NCBI GenBank assembly: GCA_016793095.1
Contig: JAEUJQ010000061.1
Coordinates: 1 to 64,000 of the forward strand
Length of the DNA stretch: 64,000 nt
From: Myxococcaceae bacterium
GTDB lineage: Bacteria; Myxococcota; Myxococcia; Myxococcales; Myxococcaceae
Direction: 5' to 3'
Each line of letters opens with the position of its first letter. Positions within the stretch are counted from its first letter, which is position 1. The notes under the pieces are model-generated. The model made no database searches, was not told the DNA's origin, and saw only the letters and a program-made list of their open reading frames with translations. Made by a program: the position numbers and the translations under genes. This document shows, piece after piece, positions 33,869-45,100 of the stretch.

Positions 33869-36055
33869 TCAGAACTTGAACGGGAACTGCACCGGCTCGC
33901 CCTGCTTCTTGTGGCGCGGGAACGACATCGACTTGATGACGCCGCTCACGCAGCCCGCCATGTAGGTGCCCTTGAACTCTTCGCTGACGACCCCGACGTT
34001 GCTCACCTTGCCGCTCGTCTGGATCGTCCACTTCATCACGAGGCGGCCCGTGGTACCGGGCTCCCGCTTGCGTTGCTCCTCGGCGCACTTCCCGAGCGCG
34101 CTCTTGTTCGCGCTCACCACCTCGAGGATGTCGCCCTGCCCCAGCTCGTCCTTCGCGTCGCTGCCGGCGCTGCCCGGCGCTGCGGGAATGTAGACCTCCT
34201 TCTTCTTCTTCGGCTCCTCGGCGGCCTTCGGCTCCTCTCTCGCCTTCTTCTTGCTGTCGCCACCGAAGACGCTGTCGAAGTCATCGCCGTCACCGCCGCT
34301 CGACTTCGGCGACTCTTTCGGAGTCTCCTTCACCGTCTCCTTCGGCGGGGGCGCCTCACGTTCAGGCGCCTTCATCGCGACCCGCGTGCCCGCGCCCGGC
34401 TTCAGGCCCGTGCCGGTGTTCCGCGCGCCGGTGCCTGAGGGCGCCGGCTGGTTCGGCTGCGGCTGCTCGGGCGGATTCGCGACCGCGACGGGCTGGGTCG
34501 GCTGGGTCGGCTGGACAGGTTGCGTCGGCGGCGGCTGCGCCGGCTGCGTGGGCTGCAAGGGCTGGGTCGGCTGAACGACCGCGACTGGCTGCGTGGGCTG
34601 GGTGGGGAGCGCGACCGGCGGCGGGGCGACCACCACCTTGGGCTCCCGGAGCGCGAGGAAGAGGACGAGACCGATGAGGCAGATCAGCAGCACGCCGCCG
34701 CCCACGCCGAGGCCGATGATGAGGCCCCGGTTCGAGGGCGGACGGTACTGCGTCACCGCTGGCGCGCTGAACGTCGCGCCCGGGTTCGCCATGTACGGGT
34801 TGACCGGCGGCGGCGGTCGCGCAGGTGCCGGCGCCGCTGGCTCCTGGTGGTGGACGGGCCGGGCCGGGGCCTGCGAGATCGAGCTCTCGGCGGGCGGGAG
34901 ATCCAGAAGGCCACCGGACACGAGATCGGGAGCGGGGTCGGCCTTCTTCGGGGGAGGCTTGGACAGCACCTCCATCTCTTCTTTCACGAGCGACGCGAGC
35001 GCCGAGGCGGCGGAGGGTCTCCACGTGCCCGTGTCTTCCTGCGCGGCGGGGTTCGAAGACGGCAGCGCGGCCGCCGCGATCGGCACCTGCACCTCGGACT
35101 GCACGGTGGTGACGACGCCGCCAGCAGAGAAGGCCGACTGCACCGGCACGCTCACCACTGCCGGCGCGAGAATGCCCGGGTTCACCGTCGCGGCCGGCGC
35201 CACGACGATCGGCTTGGCCGGCTTGGGGGCCAGCACCGACGCCAGGATCTTCACCTCGGAGACGGGAATCCAGTCGCCGAAGCCCGCCCGCCAGCACAGC
35301 GAGTCCGGGCCCACTTCGCCCTTGTCCCAGTGAGACTTGAGCTGCTCGAGCGGCATGGGGCCGGTCTGCTTGTCGTTGAGGGCCACGTACCAGTCCTGCT
35401 GCGGCACCTCCTCGACCTTCGCGAGGTTCGGGTTCGAGCTCGAGGTGCCCGGCGTGTTCGACTCCTCGGCGAGCTTCTTCACCATCTCGGCGTCGAGCAC
35501 CCTGGTGGACTCGCGATCGCCTTCGACCGCGGCCTTCGTCGCGTCCTTTCCGGGCAGGGTCGTGGGCCCGGTCGTGCCGCCCGCCAGCACCGAGTCGAAC
35601 ACCGCGCCGATCTCGTCCTCGTCTGCGCCGAGGAAGCTGTCCTTCGGCTTCTTCCCATCGCCAGGGCTCTCGTCGGCGCTCGCCGCCGGTGGTGCGCTCG
35701 CGCCGTTCGCCTTCGCGGCCGCCGTCTTCGCGGCCTTCGCCTCCATCTGCGCCTGGACCTTCGGGTCGTTCATGTCGACGCGCGAGGTGGGCGGATCAGC
35801 AGGAGCCCCCGTCGGCGTCGTGGTGTCGAGGGTCGCGTCGCTGCCCCCGGCGAGAGGGCTGTTCATCACCTGCGTCGCGAGGGCGTCATCGGGATCATTC
35901 GAGGCCGCGACCGGATCCTTCGCCGCGGCGGCGTCGGTCCGCTTGACGTGAATGACGTAGCCGCACTTGCGGCAGCGGACCTTGACGCCCTTGGGCCCGA
36001 CCTTCTCGTCATTGATCATGTACTGCGCGCGGCAGCTCTCACAGACGAAGCGCAT
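33869..36055 (-). CDS. gltJ: Gliding motility protein GltJ/AgmX
   Basis: A 728-residue inner-membrane protein of the gliding (Agl-Glt) machine. Domains in order: MJ0042-type zinc ribbon (Cys5, Cys8, Cys28, Cys31); acidic/Pro-rich linker; GYF_2 domain (~221-275, with DWYVALNDKQTGPM and SLCWRAGFGDW); one transmembrane helix (~444-469); periplasmic PTQP repeats (~484-540); Lys-rich stretch; and a C-terminal TonB-like AgmX/PglI domain (~645-728). This is the architecture of Myxococcus GltJ, whose cytoplasmic modules interact with the MglA/AglZ polarity system and whose periplasmic tail contacts other Glt proteins. Start ATG 36055 puts the zinc ribbon at the N-terminus. It has its own near-consensus promoter 25-30 nt upstream of the predicted start of transcription to ATG. 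Confidence 0.93.
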   Translation of the reverse strand: MRFVCESCRAQYMINDEKVGPKGVKVRCRKCGYVIHVKRTDAAAAKDPVAASNDPDDALATQVMNSPLAGGSDATLDTTTPTGAPADPPTSRVDMNDPKVQAQMEAKAAKTAAAKANGASAPPAASADESPGDGKKPKDSFLGADEDEIGAVFDSVLAGGTTGPTTLPGKDATKAAVEGDRESTRVLDAEMVKKLAEESNTPGTSSSNPNLAKVEEVPQQDWYVALNDKQTGPMPLEQLKSHWDKGEVGPDSLCWRAGFGDWIPVSEVKILASVLAPKPAKPIVVAPAATVNPGILAPAVVSVPVQSAFSAGGVVTTVQSEVQVPIAAAALPSSNPAAQEDTGTWRPSAASALASLVKEEMEVLSKPPPKKADPAPDLVSGGLLDLPPAESSISQAPARPVHHQEPAAPAPARPPPPVNPYMANPGATFSAPAVTQYRPPSNRGLIIGLGVGGGVLLICLIGLVLFLALREPKVVVAPPPVALPTQPTQPVAVVQPTQPLQPTQPAQPPPTQPVQPTQPTQPVAVANPPEQPQPNQPAPSGTGARNTGTGLKPGAGTRVAMKAPEREAPPPKETVKETPKESPKSSGGDGDDFDSVFGGDSKKKAREEPKAAEEPKKKKEVYIPAAPGSAGSDAKDELGQGDILEVVSANKSALGKCAEEQRKREPGTTGRLVMKWTIQTSGKVSNVGVVSEEFKGTYMAGCVSGVIKSMSFPRHKKQGEPVQFPFKF

Positions 36056-36086
36056 CAGGGGTCCCGGGCAGGCTAAATACCGAAAA

Positions 36087-36115
36087 ACTGTAGGTTTCCC
36101 TCGTGAGAGGGTCAA
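36087..36115 (-). promoter_or_regulatory. Sigma70 promoter for gltJ with palindrome in the spacer
   Basis: On the minus strand TTGACC (36110-36115) and TACAGT (36087-36092) are separated by exactly 17 nt. The start would be near 36080, 25 nt before the ATG. The spacer and the end of the -35 contain CCCTC-gtga-GAGGG (36098-36111), a possible operator. The local sequence is AT-richer than the surrounding genes. Confidence 0.65.
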
Positions 36116-36188
36116 GCGAACGGACGCCGGGTCTCCTCGGCAGGTTCCGTTTGATCATGCTGCTGACGCAGAGCGCCAGTCAAATTCG

Positions 36189-39100
36189 TCACTTGCGGAC
36201 CTGTACCTCGACGCTGGTCCCTACCGCAACGCGCAGGGCGTGAAGATCATCACCGAGCGCGAAGACCATCAGATCGCGGATCTTCGACCGCGGCTGCACG
36301 CGGTACGCGCTGCCCGTCTCGGCCATCACCATGCGCTTGACGGGCTCGATCTCTCCAGCGACGAACGCGCCCGAGCGCACGGCCGTGAGCTCGGCGCCCT
36401 CGAGGTAGTTGCGCAGATCGTTCGGCGTGGCGACCTTCACGTACTCGCGGGTGACGCGCGCGAGCGCGGCGCGGGCCTGCTCCGAGAGCGAGCGCTCGAG
36501 CAGCTTCCGCTCGGTGTCGATGGCGCGCAGATCGGCGGTGAAGCGGAACCGATCGACCGACAGGCTGATCGCCGCCTGCAGCACGGCCTCGAGGCGCTCT
36601 GCCGACAGGCGGGCGGTGAGCACGAGCTCGGGGCGCAGGAGCGCCATGGTGCGGCCGAGCAGGTAGTAGGCCTCGCGCTGGCCGGCCTCTCCGAAGAACT
36701 TCCCGCCGACGCGCACGCCGATCGGGTCGGTGTGGATGACCTCGACACCCACCATCGGGTCCGCCGCCGCCTCGGTCGTCTTCTTCGCGATGCGCTCGCG
36801 TGTCGCCACCAGGAAGGGCGAGTAGAGGGCGATCTGCTCCATGCCGAGCAGCCGGCTGACGTAGCGGTAGTGCGACAGGTGGAACTCGGCGCCCTGGGTG
36901 ACGTCGATGAGGTGTCGCTTGGGCACGATGCCGTAGCGCGCGAACTCCTCCTTGTAGAGCGCGCCTGCCTGCTCGAAGAGGATCGCCATCAGCTCGGACA
37001 TCGGGCCGCGCACGCGGGGGTGGAAGAGGTGCTGCTGCCAGAGTCGATCGGTGAGCGCCCGCTGCGCCGTCTCCCGCTTCTTCGCGTAGGGGGTCAGCTT
37101 GGCGAGGATCTCCCGTTCCCCCGTGCCCACCTCGCCGATCAGGCCTGACACCACCTGCGCCGCGAGCCAGGCCGAGTCGTAGTCCTTGCGGCGCGCGGCC
37201 AGCTCGGCGAGGGCTGAGGCCACCTTGCCCGGCGCGGTGGTGGTGGGCAGCGAGCGGCGCCAGGCGTCCACCGCGTCCTGCTCGAAGCCGGGCTGCGACG
37301 AGGCGAGCGCGGCGAACTGCTCCTGCACCTCGATGTTGTCGGGCTGGCCGGCGGCCACCACCTTGTAGACCTCGACGGCAGCGTCGGGAGCCTTCATGAC
37401 GTTGAGGTACATGTCGCCGAGCGCGCGCCAGATCGTCATGCGCGCGAGGTGCGTCTCTTCGGTCTTCGGGAACCGCGCGAGCATGCGCTTGTAGTTCTCG
37501 TCGAGCGTCTTCCACTTCTTGTTCCGGCCCAGCATCGCCTCGAGCGCGCTGAAGGCCTCGATGAAGCGCCAGTCGAGATCGAGCGCCGCGTTGAACGACG
37601 CGGTGGCCTTCTCGAGGTCCATCAGCTCGTCGCGGGCGATCTCTCCCAGCGCGAACCACACGCGCTTGGCCTTCTGCGGGTCGGCCTTGAGCGCGTCCAC
37701 CTGCAGCATGCGCTCGAGCATCTCGGCGGCCTTCGCGCCCTGCTTCGTCTCACGGTAGAGGACGTAGAGCGCGTCCATCACCTCGAGCACGTCGGGCCGG
37801 GCCTTGTGCGCGGCGAGGTAGGCATCGATCGCGAGGTACGGATCGGACAGCTTGTCGCGCGCCATCTTGCCGAGCGCGACCCCGTTCTCGAACTTCGCGT
37901 CGCCCTCGACGACGGTGAGCAGCTTCTGGCGGAAGTCGGCGGCCCGCTCGAAGTTCTGCGTCGCTTCGCAGATGGCGACCATGGCCTTGAGCGACGGCTC
38001 GTGGCTCGGGTCGATCGCCAGCGCCTTGTCGAACTGGTTCTCGGCGCGGTCGTACTGCTTGAGCTGCTGGTGCAGATCGCCCAGCGTCCAGTGGATCTCG
38101 GCGACCTCGAGGTCGGTGAGATCGCCGCGGTGGTGCAGCAGGATCGACTGGTAGACCTTGAGCGCCTCCTCGAAGCGCTTCACCTGCACCAGCAGGTTGC
38201 CGTAGCCCTCGAGCACCGCGAGGTTGGTCGCGTCGAGCTGGTAGGCCTTCTCGAACGCGCCGAGCGCCTTGTCGCGCCGGGTGTTCTTCTCGCAGACGTA
38301 CCCGAGCCGGTAGAAGCGCCGGCACAGCTCCTTCGCGAGCTCGTCGTCTTCGGGCTGCGCGGCGTACCGCTGCGACATGCGCGCGGTGACGATGTCGAGC
38401 ATCTTCTCGCAGCGCTCCCAGCTCTCGGTGGACAGGTAGATGTCGGCGAGCGGCCGGGCGGCCTCGAGGGAGTCCGGGACGAGCTTGAGCGCCTCCTCGT
38501 AGTACGTGGTGGCCTTGTCGCGATCTTCGCGGCTCTCGTAGTACCGGGCGACCGCCAGGAAGGCCTCGGAGCGCTCCTGCGGATCCTCGGTCTGGCGCGC
38601 CTCCTCGAGCAGCGCCTTCTCGTAGTTCTCCCAGTCCTTCTCGATCTCGTAGATGCCCTTCAGCGCGCGGATCGCGGGCAGGTACGCGGGGTCGATGCGC
38701 AGCGACTCGAGGTAGCACCGCCTGGCGCTGCCAGGGTCGATCAGCATGTCCTCGTTGATCTTGCCGGCGCGGAAGTAGAGCTCGACGGCCTCGGGGGTGC
38801 TGCCCAACACCTGCGCCTCGCGCTCGAGCATGTCGAGGGCGAACGGCCAGTTGCCGCTGCGCTCGTACAACGTGCCGAGGGCGTGCATGGCCGGCCGGCA
38901 GCGCGGGTCGAGATCGAGGGCCTGGTGGTACGCGACGACGGCGCGATCGACCGCCTTGAGCTGCTGGTGGAAGACGTCGCCCATCTCGACGCACAGCACG
39001 GCCTTCTCTTCGGGGTTCGAGAGCAGGTTGATGTGGCGATCGACGACGCCGATCAGCTCGTCCCACCGGCCCTGCGCCTTGCGCAGCCGCTCGAGCGTCT

Positions 39101-42100
39101 TGATGGCCTGAACGTTCTGGGGATCGACCTGCAGCGCCGCGTCGATGCAGGCGTCGGCGTTGATGAGGTTCTGGTAACGCTCTTCCCAGATCGAGGCGCT
39201 CTTGAAGAGCAGCTTCACGCGCTCGCGGTAGTCGCCAGTGAGCTCGAGCTCGCGCTCGTAGACCGAGAGCAGCTCCGCCGGCCGATCGAGCCGGGAGTAC
39301 AGCTTCTCGAGCGCCTCGAGCGCGCCCACGTTGGCGGGATCGAACTCGAGCGCCTGGCGGAAGCCCTCGACGGCGGCTTCGTCGTCCTTCAGATCGCGCT
39401 CGTAGACCTGCGCGACCTCGACCTGAATGCGGGAGCGCTCCTCGGGCGTGGGCGCGATGTCGCGCATGCGCAAGAGCGAGCTGGCCACGGCCGCGTGGTT
39501 CCCCTGGCGGCGCTGCAGCGCGACCAGCACCTCGAGCGTCTGCTGATCCGGCTCGAGCTCGAGCGCGCGCTGCAGGGCGTTCTCGGCGTCGTCCGGGCTG
39601 CCGAGGTTCTCGTCCCAGGCCCGCGCGATCTCCCGGAGGATCTCCTTTCGCCCCTCGATGCTCGGCGCGGCCTCGAGCTTCTGCTCGAGCGAGACGACGT
39701 ATTCCTTGTGCGAGCCACGGCGCGCGAACATCGACGCCAGCCGCTCGAGCGCCGCCTCGTTGGTCGGGTCGAAGGCCAGCACCTTGCGCAGCGCCTTCTC
39801 GGCCGACTCGGGGTCGTCGAGCTTCTGATCGTGCACCCGCGACAGCGTCAGGTACATGCGCTCGGCGAGCGGGCCGCGCGGCAGCTCGTCGGCGACCTCC
39901 TCGTACACGGCCGCGAGCTCTTCGAAGCTGCCGGTCTCGTCCGCGAGGCGCTCGGTCTGCTCGCGCACCTGATCGTCCGACGGGTTCAGGTGCAGCGCGC
40001 GCGTGTACTGGAGGAAGGCGACGTCCTTCTGGCCGAGCCTCGACTCCTGCACCTTCGCGAGCTGCTGCAGCGTCGCGACCTTCTCCTCGTCGGTCACCAG
40101 GTGAGGCAGGTACCGGTCCATCACCTGCGCGTAGGCCCGCCAGTCACCCTGCTTCGAGTACAGATCGAGCGCGAGGTCGTAGGCCTGCCGGTTCGATGGA
40201 TCGATCTCGAGGATCCGCTCGAGCGGCGGCCCCGCGAGATCAGGCTTGTTGGCCGTGTTGCGCCACAGCTCGGCGACCTGGAACAGCACGCCGGCCGCCT
40301 GATCGCGCTCCTCGATCATCAGGTAGTGCTGGGCCTTCGCCTCGAGCGCGCGCACCGCGTCGGGCCACGCCTTGAGCTGCATGAAGACCTGGAGCAGCCG
40401 ATCGAGCTCTTCGAGTCGGTGCGGCTCGACCTCGAGCGCCCGTCGGGCCGCGTCGAGCGCCTCTTCACGGCGCGCCGAGCCAGCGATGATCTCCGCCAGC
40501 CGGATGCGGATCGTCTTGACGCCTGAGGCCTCCTCCTGGAGCGGAATGAGCCGCCGGAGGATGATGACGAGATCGTCGCGCCGGCCGAGCGCCTCGAAGA
40601 TGTCGCGCAGGGCCTCGAGGGCGCCGCGGTGCCTGGCGTCGCGATCGAGAGCGGCCTTGAAGTAGGGGATCGCGTCTTCAGGTCGCTGGAGCCGCTCGAA
40701 GAGCACCCGCCCCACCCGCTCGTTGAGGCGCACCAGCTCTCGCGGGTCGATGGTGACCTGCAGCTTGCTCAGCAGCAGCTCGACCAGCTCCTCGGCGCGG
40801 CCGGCTCGATCGAGCAGCGTGTTGAGGGCCTCGAACGCCTGCTCGCTGCGCGGGTTCTTCGCCAGCAGCTCACGGTAGAGGGCGATCGAGTGCTCGACGT
40901 TGGCGAGCCCCTCGGCCGAGGTGACGGCCATCTTCCCCAGCACCCGCTCACGCTCGGTGCCCTGCACCAGCTCGCGCTGGGCCTCGAGCACGCGGTACAG
41001 CTTCTCGCTCATCTGCGCCTGCTCGTAGAGGTGCTCGAGCGAGCGGAGGCTGGGCAGGTGCTTCGGGTCCGTCTCGAGCACCTTCTCGAACGCGCCGGCG
41101 GCGAGATCGGGCTTCTCGAGCGTCTCGGCGGCGAGCTGCCCCAAGCGGAAGTAGAGCCCCACCTTCTCGTGGGGATCCGCGGTGACGGCGCCGAGGGCCT
41201 CGAGCACCTCGGCCTGCTTGTCGGCCCGGTTGAGCTGCCCGTACAGCTTGTCCAGGGCGACGAGGGCGCGGGGGGCGACCGCGGGATCGAGCTCGCGGGC
41301 CTGCTCGTAGAAGGTGACGGCCTGGCCGGCGTCCGCCAGCCGCTGCTCGTGGAGCTGCCCGAGCGTCAGCGCCACCTTCGCCGCCTCGGTCGGCTCGGCG
41401 ATGCGGGGCAGCTCTGCCTCGTAGGCGTGGGCCAGCTCGTCCCACGAGCCGGCGGCCTGAGCGGACTGCTCGAGCTGCTTGCGCAGCTCCGGATCGTTCG
41501 GGTCTTCCTTGAAGGCCCGGTAGAACGCGAGGTACGCGAGCTCTGGCTCGGACTGCCCGTCGCGGATCTGCGCGAGCTCCTGGAGCAGCGTCTTGCGCTC
41601 GACCACGTCGGGCGAGACGGTGACGCGCGCCTCGATCAGCGCCGACAGCTTCACCGGGTCGCCGCCGTCGCGGTACGCCTTCGCCAGCACCTCGAAGGCC
41701 GCCTGGTTCTGGGGCTCCTTCTGCGCCATCGCCTCGAGCCGCTGCAGGGCGCCCGGGTGACGCGCGTTCTGTGCGAGCAGCTCGCCGTACAGCTCGATGG
41801 CGCCGGGCTTGTCGAGCAGCCGCGTCTCGCGCACCACCGCCAGCTTGAAGAGGATCTGCGGCCGCTCGTCGGGGCTGACCAGCGCGGAACGACGGGTCAG
41901 CACGTCTGCGAGCTCGGGCCAGCGCTGCTGGTCCTCGCACAGCCCGTCCATGCGCGCGAGCGCGTTGGCGTCGTTCGGCGCGAGCTCGAGCAGGCGGCGG
42001 AAGGTGGTGAGGGCCGCGGCCGCGTCGTTGAGCTGCTCGTCCTGCAGCGAGCCCATCTGGAAGAGCAGGCCCACCCGGCGGCCGGTGTCTTCCTCGATGG

Positions 42101-45100
42101 TGAGCTGGCGCTTGAGCACGTCGATGAGCTCCTGCACGCGGCCCTGGGTCGCGAGCAGCTTGCCGATCTGCTCCATGGCCTCGCCGTCAGTCGGGGCCAG
42201 CGCGATCACCTGCTTCCAGCTCTCGACCGCCTCTTCGGCCTCTCCTGCCTCGGCCTGCAGGCGCGCCAGGGTGCGGTGCAGGTTCGCGCGGGCGGCGTCA
42301 TCGGACGCCCTGGGGGCGATCTCGGAGAGCAGCGTGATGTACTCGTCGCGCGCGTCAGCCGCCTTGTACAGGAGCGAACAGAGCGACAGGTTCTTCGGCT
42401 CGTCGGGCAGCTCGCGCAACGCCCGCGTCGCCGCGACGAACGCCATCTCGGCGTTGTCCATCTGCTGCGAGTAGATCTCGGACATCTTCCGCAACAGCGC
42501 CGCCTTCTCGGCCGGCTGCGGCTCGCTGGTGACCTGCGCCTCGATCATCTGCACCAGCTTCAGGTGCTCGCCTTCATTCGCGAACACCGGCTCGAGCGTG
42601 CTGGCCGCCTCACCCTTCAAAGGATTGTCTGAACGCGCCATCTCTTCGAGTGCGCCGACCGCCCCGGCATGCCCGGGCTTCCGACGCAGAACCTCCTGAT
42701 AGGTGTTCAAGGCGCCCCGGGGGTCGCCCAGGCGGGTCAGCTTCAGGCGCCCGAGGCGCACCAGCAACTCCCTGGCTTCCTCGTCCTGCCCCTGCGCTTC
42801 TGCGAGCTGCACCTCGCGCGTCAACACCCCCGCGAGCTCCGGCCACTTCTCCATCTCGGAGAACAGCCGCCCCAGCAGCTTGAGGGCGTTCATGTCGTCG
42901 GGCTTCCGCTCGAGGATCGCCTGGTACGCAGTGGCGGCCAGCGGCTTGTCCGACAGCGTGTCTTCGGCCAGCGTCGCGAGCTCGAAGAGCAGGTTGATCT
43001 GCCCGGCGACGTTCGTCTCCAGCGCCAGCTGGCGGCGCATCACCACCGACAGCTCGCGGAACTGGCTGGTGCGTCGGTAGATCTGCGCCAGGGCCTCGAG
43101 GGCGAACGCGTCTTTCGGCTCCCGGTTGAGGCACTCGGTCCACGCGCGGGCGGCGAGATCGAAGCGCGACAAGCGCTCACCGTAGAGCGAGGCGAGCCGC
43201 CGCCAGAGCTCACCCGCGAGCGGCTCGGGCGCGCCCCGCTCGAGGGCGTCTTCGTAGGCCGCGGCGAGCTCTTCGAAGGCGCCGAGATCGGCGACCAGCC
43301 GCTCGAGCTCGGAGCGCACCTCGTCGTCAGCAGGGGCCTCCGCGAAGCTCCGGAGCCGGGTGGTGAGCGCGAGCGCCTTCTGCCCCACCGCCTCGCGAAG
43401 CGTGGCGATCTCGAGGAGCAGGGGGACGCGCCGCGACGGGTCCGTCACGCCGAGGCGGATGTCGAGCACCTCGACGAGCTTCTTGAGCTCGGACGCGGCC
43501 CTGAAGACGGGCTCGAGCAGGCGCGCCGCCTCGACGCGGGTCGCCTCCTGCTGCACGAGCCGCTCGAGGCCGGCGACGGCGTGTGGCTCAGCCCGCACCA
43601 GCTGCAACACCTCGGCGAACGCCCTGAGCGCGTCCGCGAACTGGCCTTCCTTCTCCAGCAGCGCGCCGCGGCGTAGCAGATAGGCCGCCTTCCCCTCGGC
43701 CTCGGGCGTCTCCTCGGCCAGCTGCGACAGCACGTCGGCCTGCTCGCCCAGCCGCTCGCGCTTGCCGAAGAGGTGATCGAGGGCGGTGAGCACCCCCGCC
43801 GAGCGCTTGATGGAGAGCGCCGCCCGGTAGGCGTCGATCGCGCGATCGTCTTCGCCAGCGGTCGCGAACGCCTCGCCGGCCTTCACCAACAGCGAGAGCT
43901 TCTCGGCGGGGTCGGTCGCGAGCTGGGCCTGCTGGGCGTAGACGGACGAGAGCTGCCGCGCGTTCTGCGACTTCGCGTAGAGCTTCGAGAGCGCGTCGAG
44001 GGCCTGGCGGTCTTGCGGGGCGAGGCCGAGCAGCGCGTTCCACACGCGCGCGGCGTCCTCGGTCTCGTCGAGCTGCTCGCGGATCTCGGCGGCGCGGCGC
44101 AGCAGCGCGACCCTTTCCTCGACGACGGTGAGCTCGTCGGCGGTCTGCTCGTAGATCTCGGCGAGCTCGGCGAACGAGCCCGTCTCGCGCGCGAGGCGCT
44201 CGAGCTCGCCCTGAACGTCGGCGCGCTCGAGCCCATCGGTGAAGGCCTTGAGCGCGTTCATGAACGCGGCCTCGGGCTGGGCGAGGTCCCGCTCGAGGAT
44301 CGCGCGGATCTCGGACGACAGCCGGGCGCGCTCGGTGCGGGTGCTCGCGCTGGCGAGCCGCGCCTCTCGCAACGAGATGCGCGCCTGGTGGTCGCCGGTG
44401 CGGGCCAACACCGGGTCGAGGATCTCCATGGCGACCGCGGCCTCGGCCGAGTTCGCGCGCACCCACTGCTCGAGCGCCTGCCGAGCCCCTTCATGGGAGG
44501 CGTCCTCGGAGAGGATCTGGCGGTACACCTCGAGGGCGCCGCGCAGGTCCCCGAGCTTGTGCTGGCGCAGCTGGCCGAGCCGGAACGCGAGCTCGCGGCC
44601 CTGCGGGCTCTGGCCTTCCTGGTTCCGACGCAGCTCCAGCGCGAAGGCGAGCTCCTGCGGGCGCTCGAGCTTCGTGTAGAGGCGATCGAGCGCCGACGCG
44701 GCGTCGCGATCGAGCACGTCGCGGGCGACGACCTGCCGCCAGTTGAGCGCGGCCCGGTCGAGATCCTCGAGCCTGGACTCCGCGAGGAGCGCCGCTTCAC
44801 GCTCGAGCGCGGTGCGCGCGCCGAGATCCGTCTCGATGGCGGCGAGCCGCTCGAGGATGGGCACGAGATCCCACCACTCTTCCCGCGCGCGGTGCAGCCG
44901 CTGCAGCGCCTTGAGCGCCTCGGGGTGCTTCGCGTCGATGGCGAGCACCTTGTGGAGCTGCGCGACCGCGCGGTCCTGATCGTTCAGCTTGCGCTCGTAG
45001 GTGTCGGCGAGCTCGCGGTGGAGGGCGATCGCGGCCGGGCCAGCGCCCGCGTCCACGAGGTCCTGCAGCACCTCGGCGTAGCTGTCGACCGCGTCGGCCT

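Noticed and set aside
36098-36111. Rho-independent terminator for gltI
   Set aside because: The stem is only 5 bp and the T-run is 10 nt away; the sequence fits better as an operator within the gltJ promoter.
37449-40526. 1025-codon open frame on the plus strand
   Set aside because: Antisense to gltI; the composition of the coding strand keeps this frame open. The product is Arg/Leu/Glu-rich without domains.
40629-42632. 667-codon open frame on the plus strand
   Set aside because: Also antisense to the TPR repeats of gltI; no recognisable protein.
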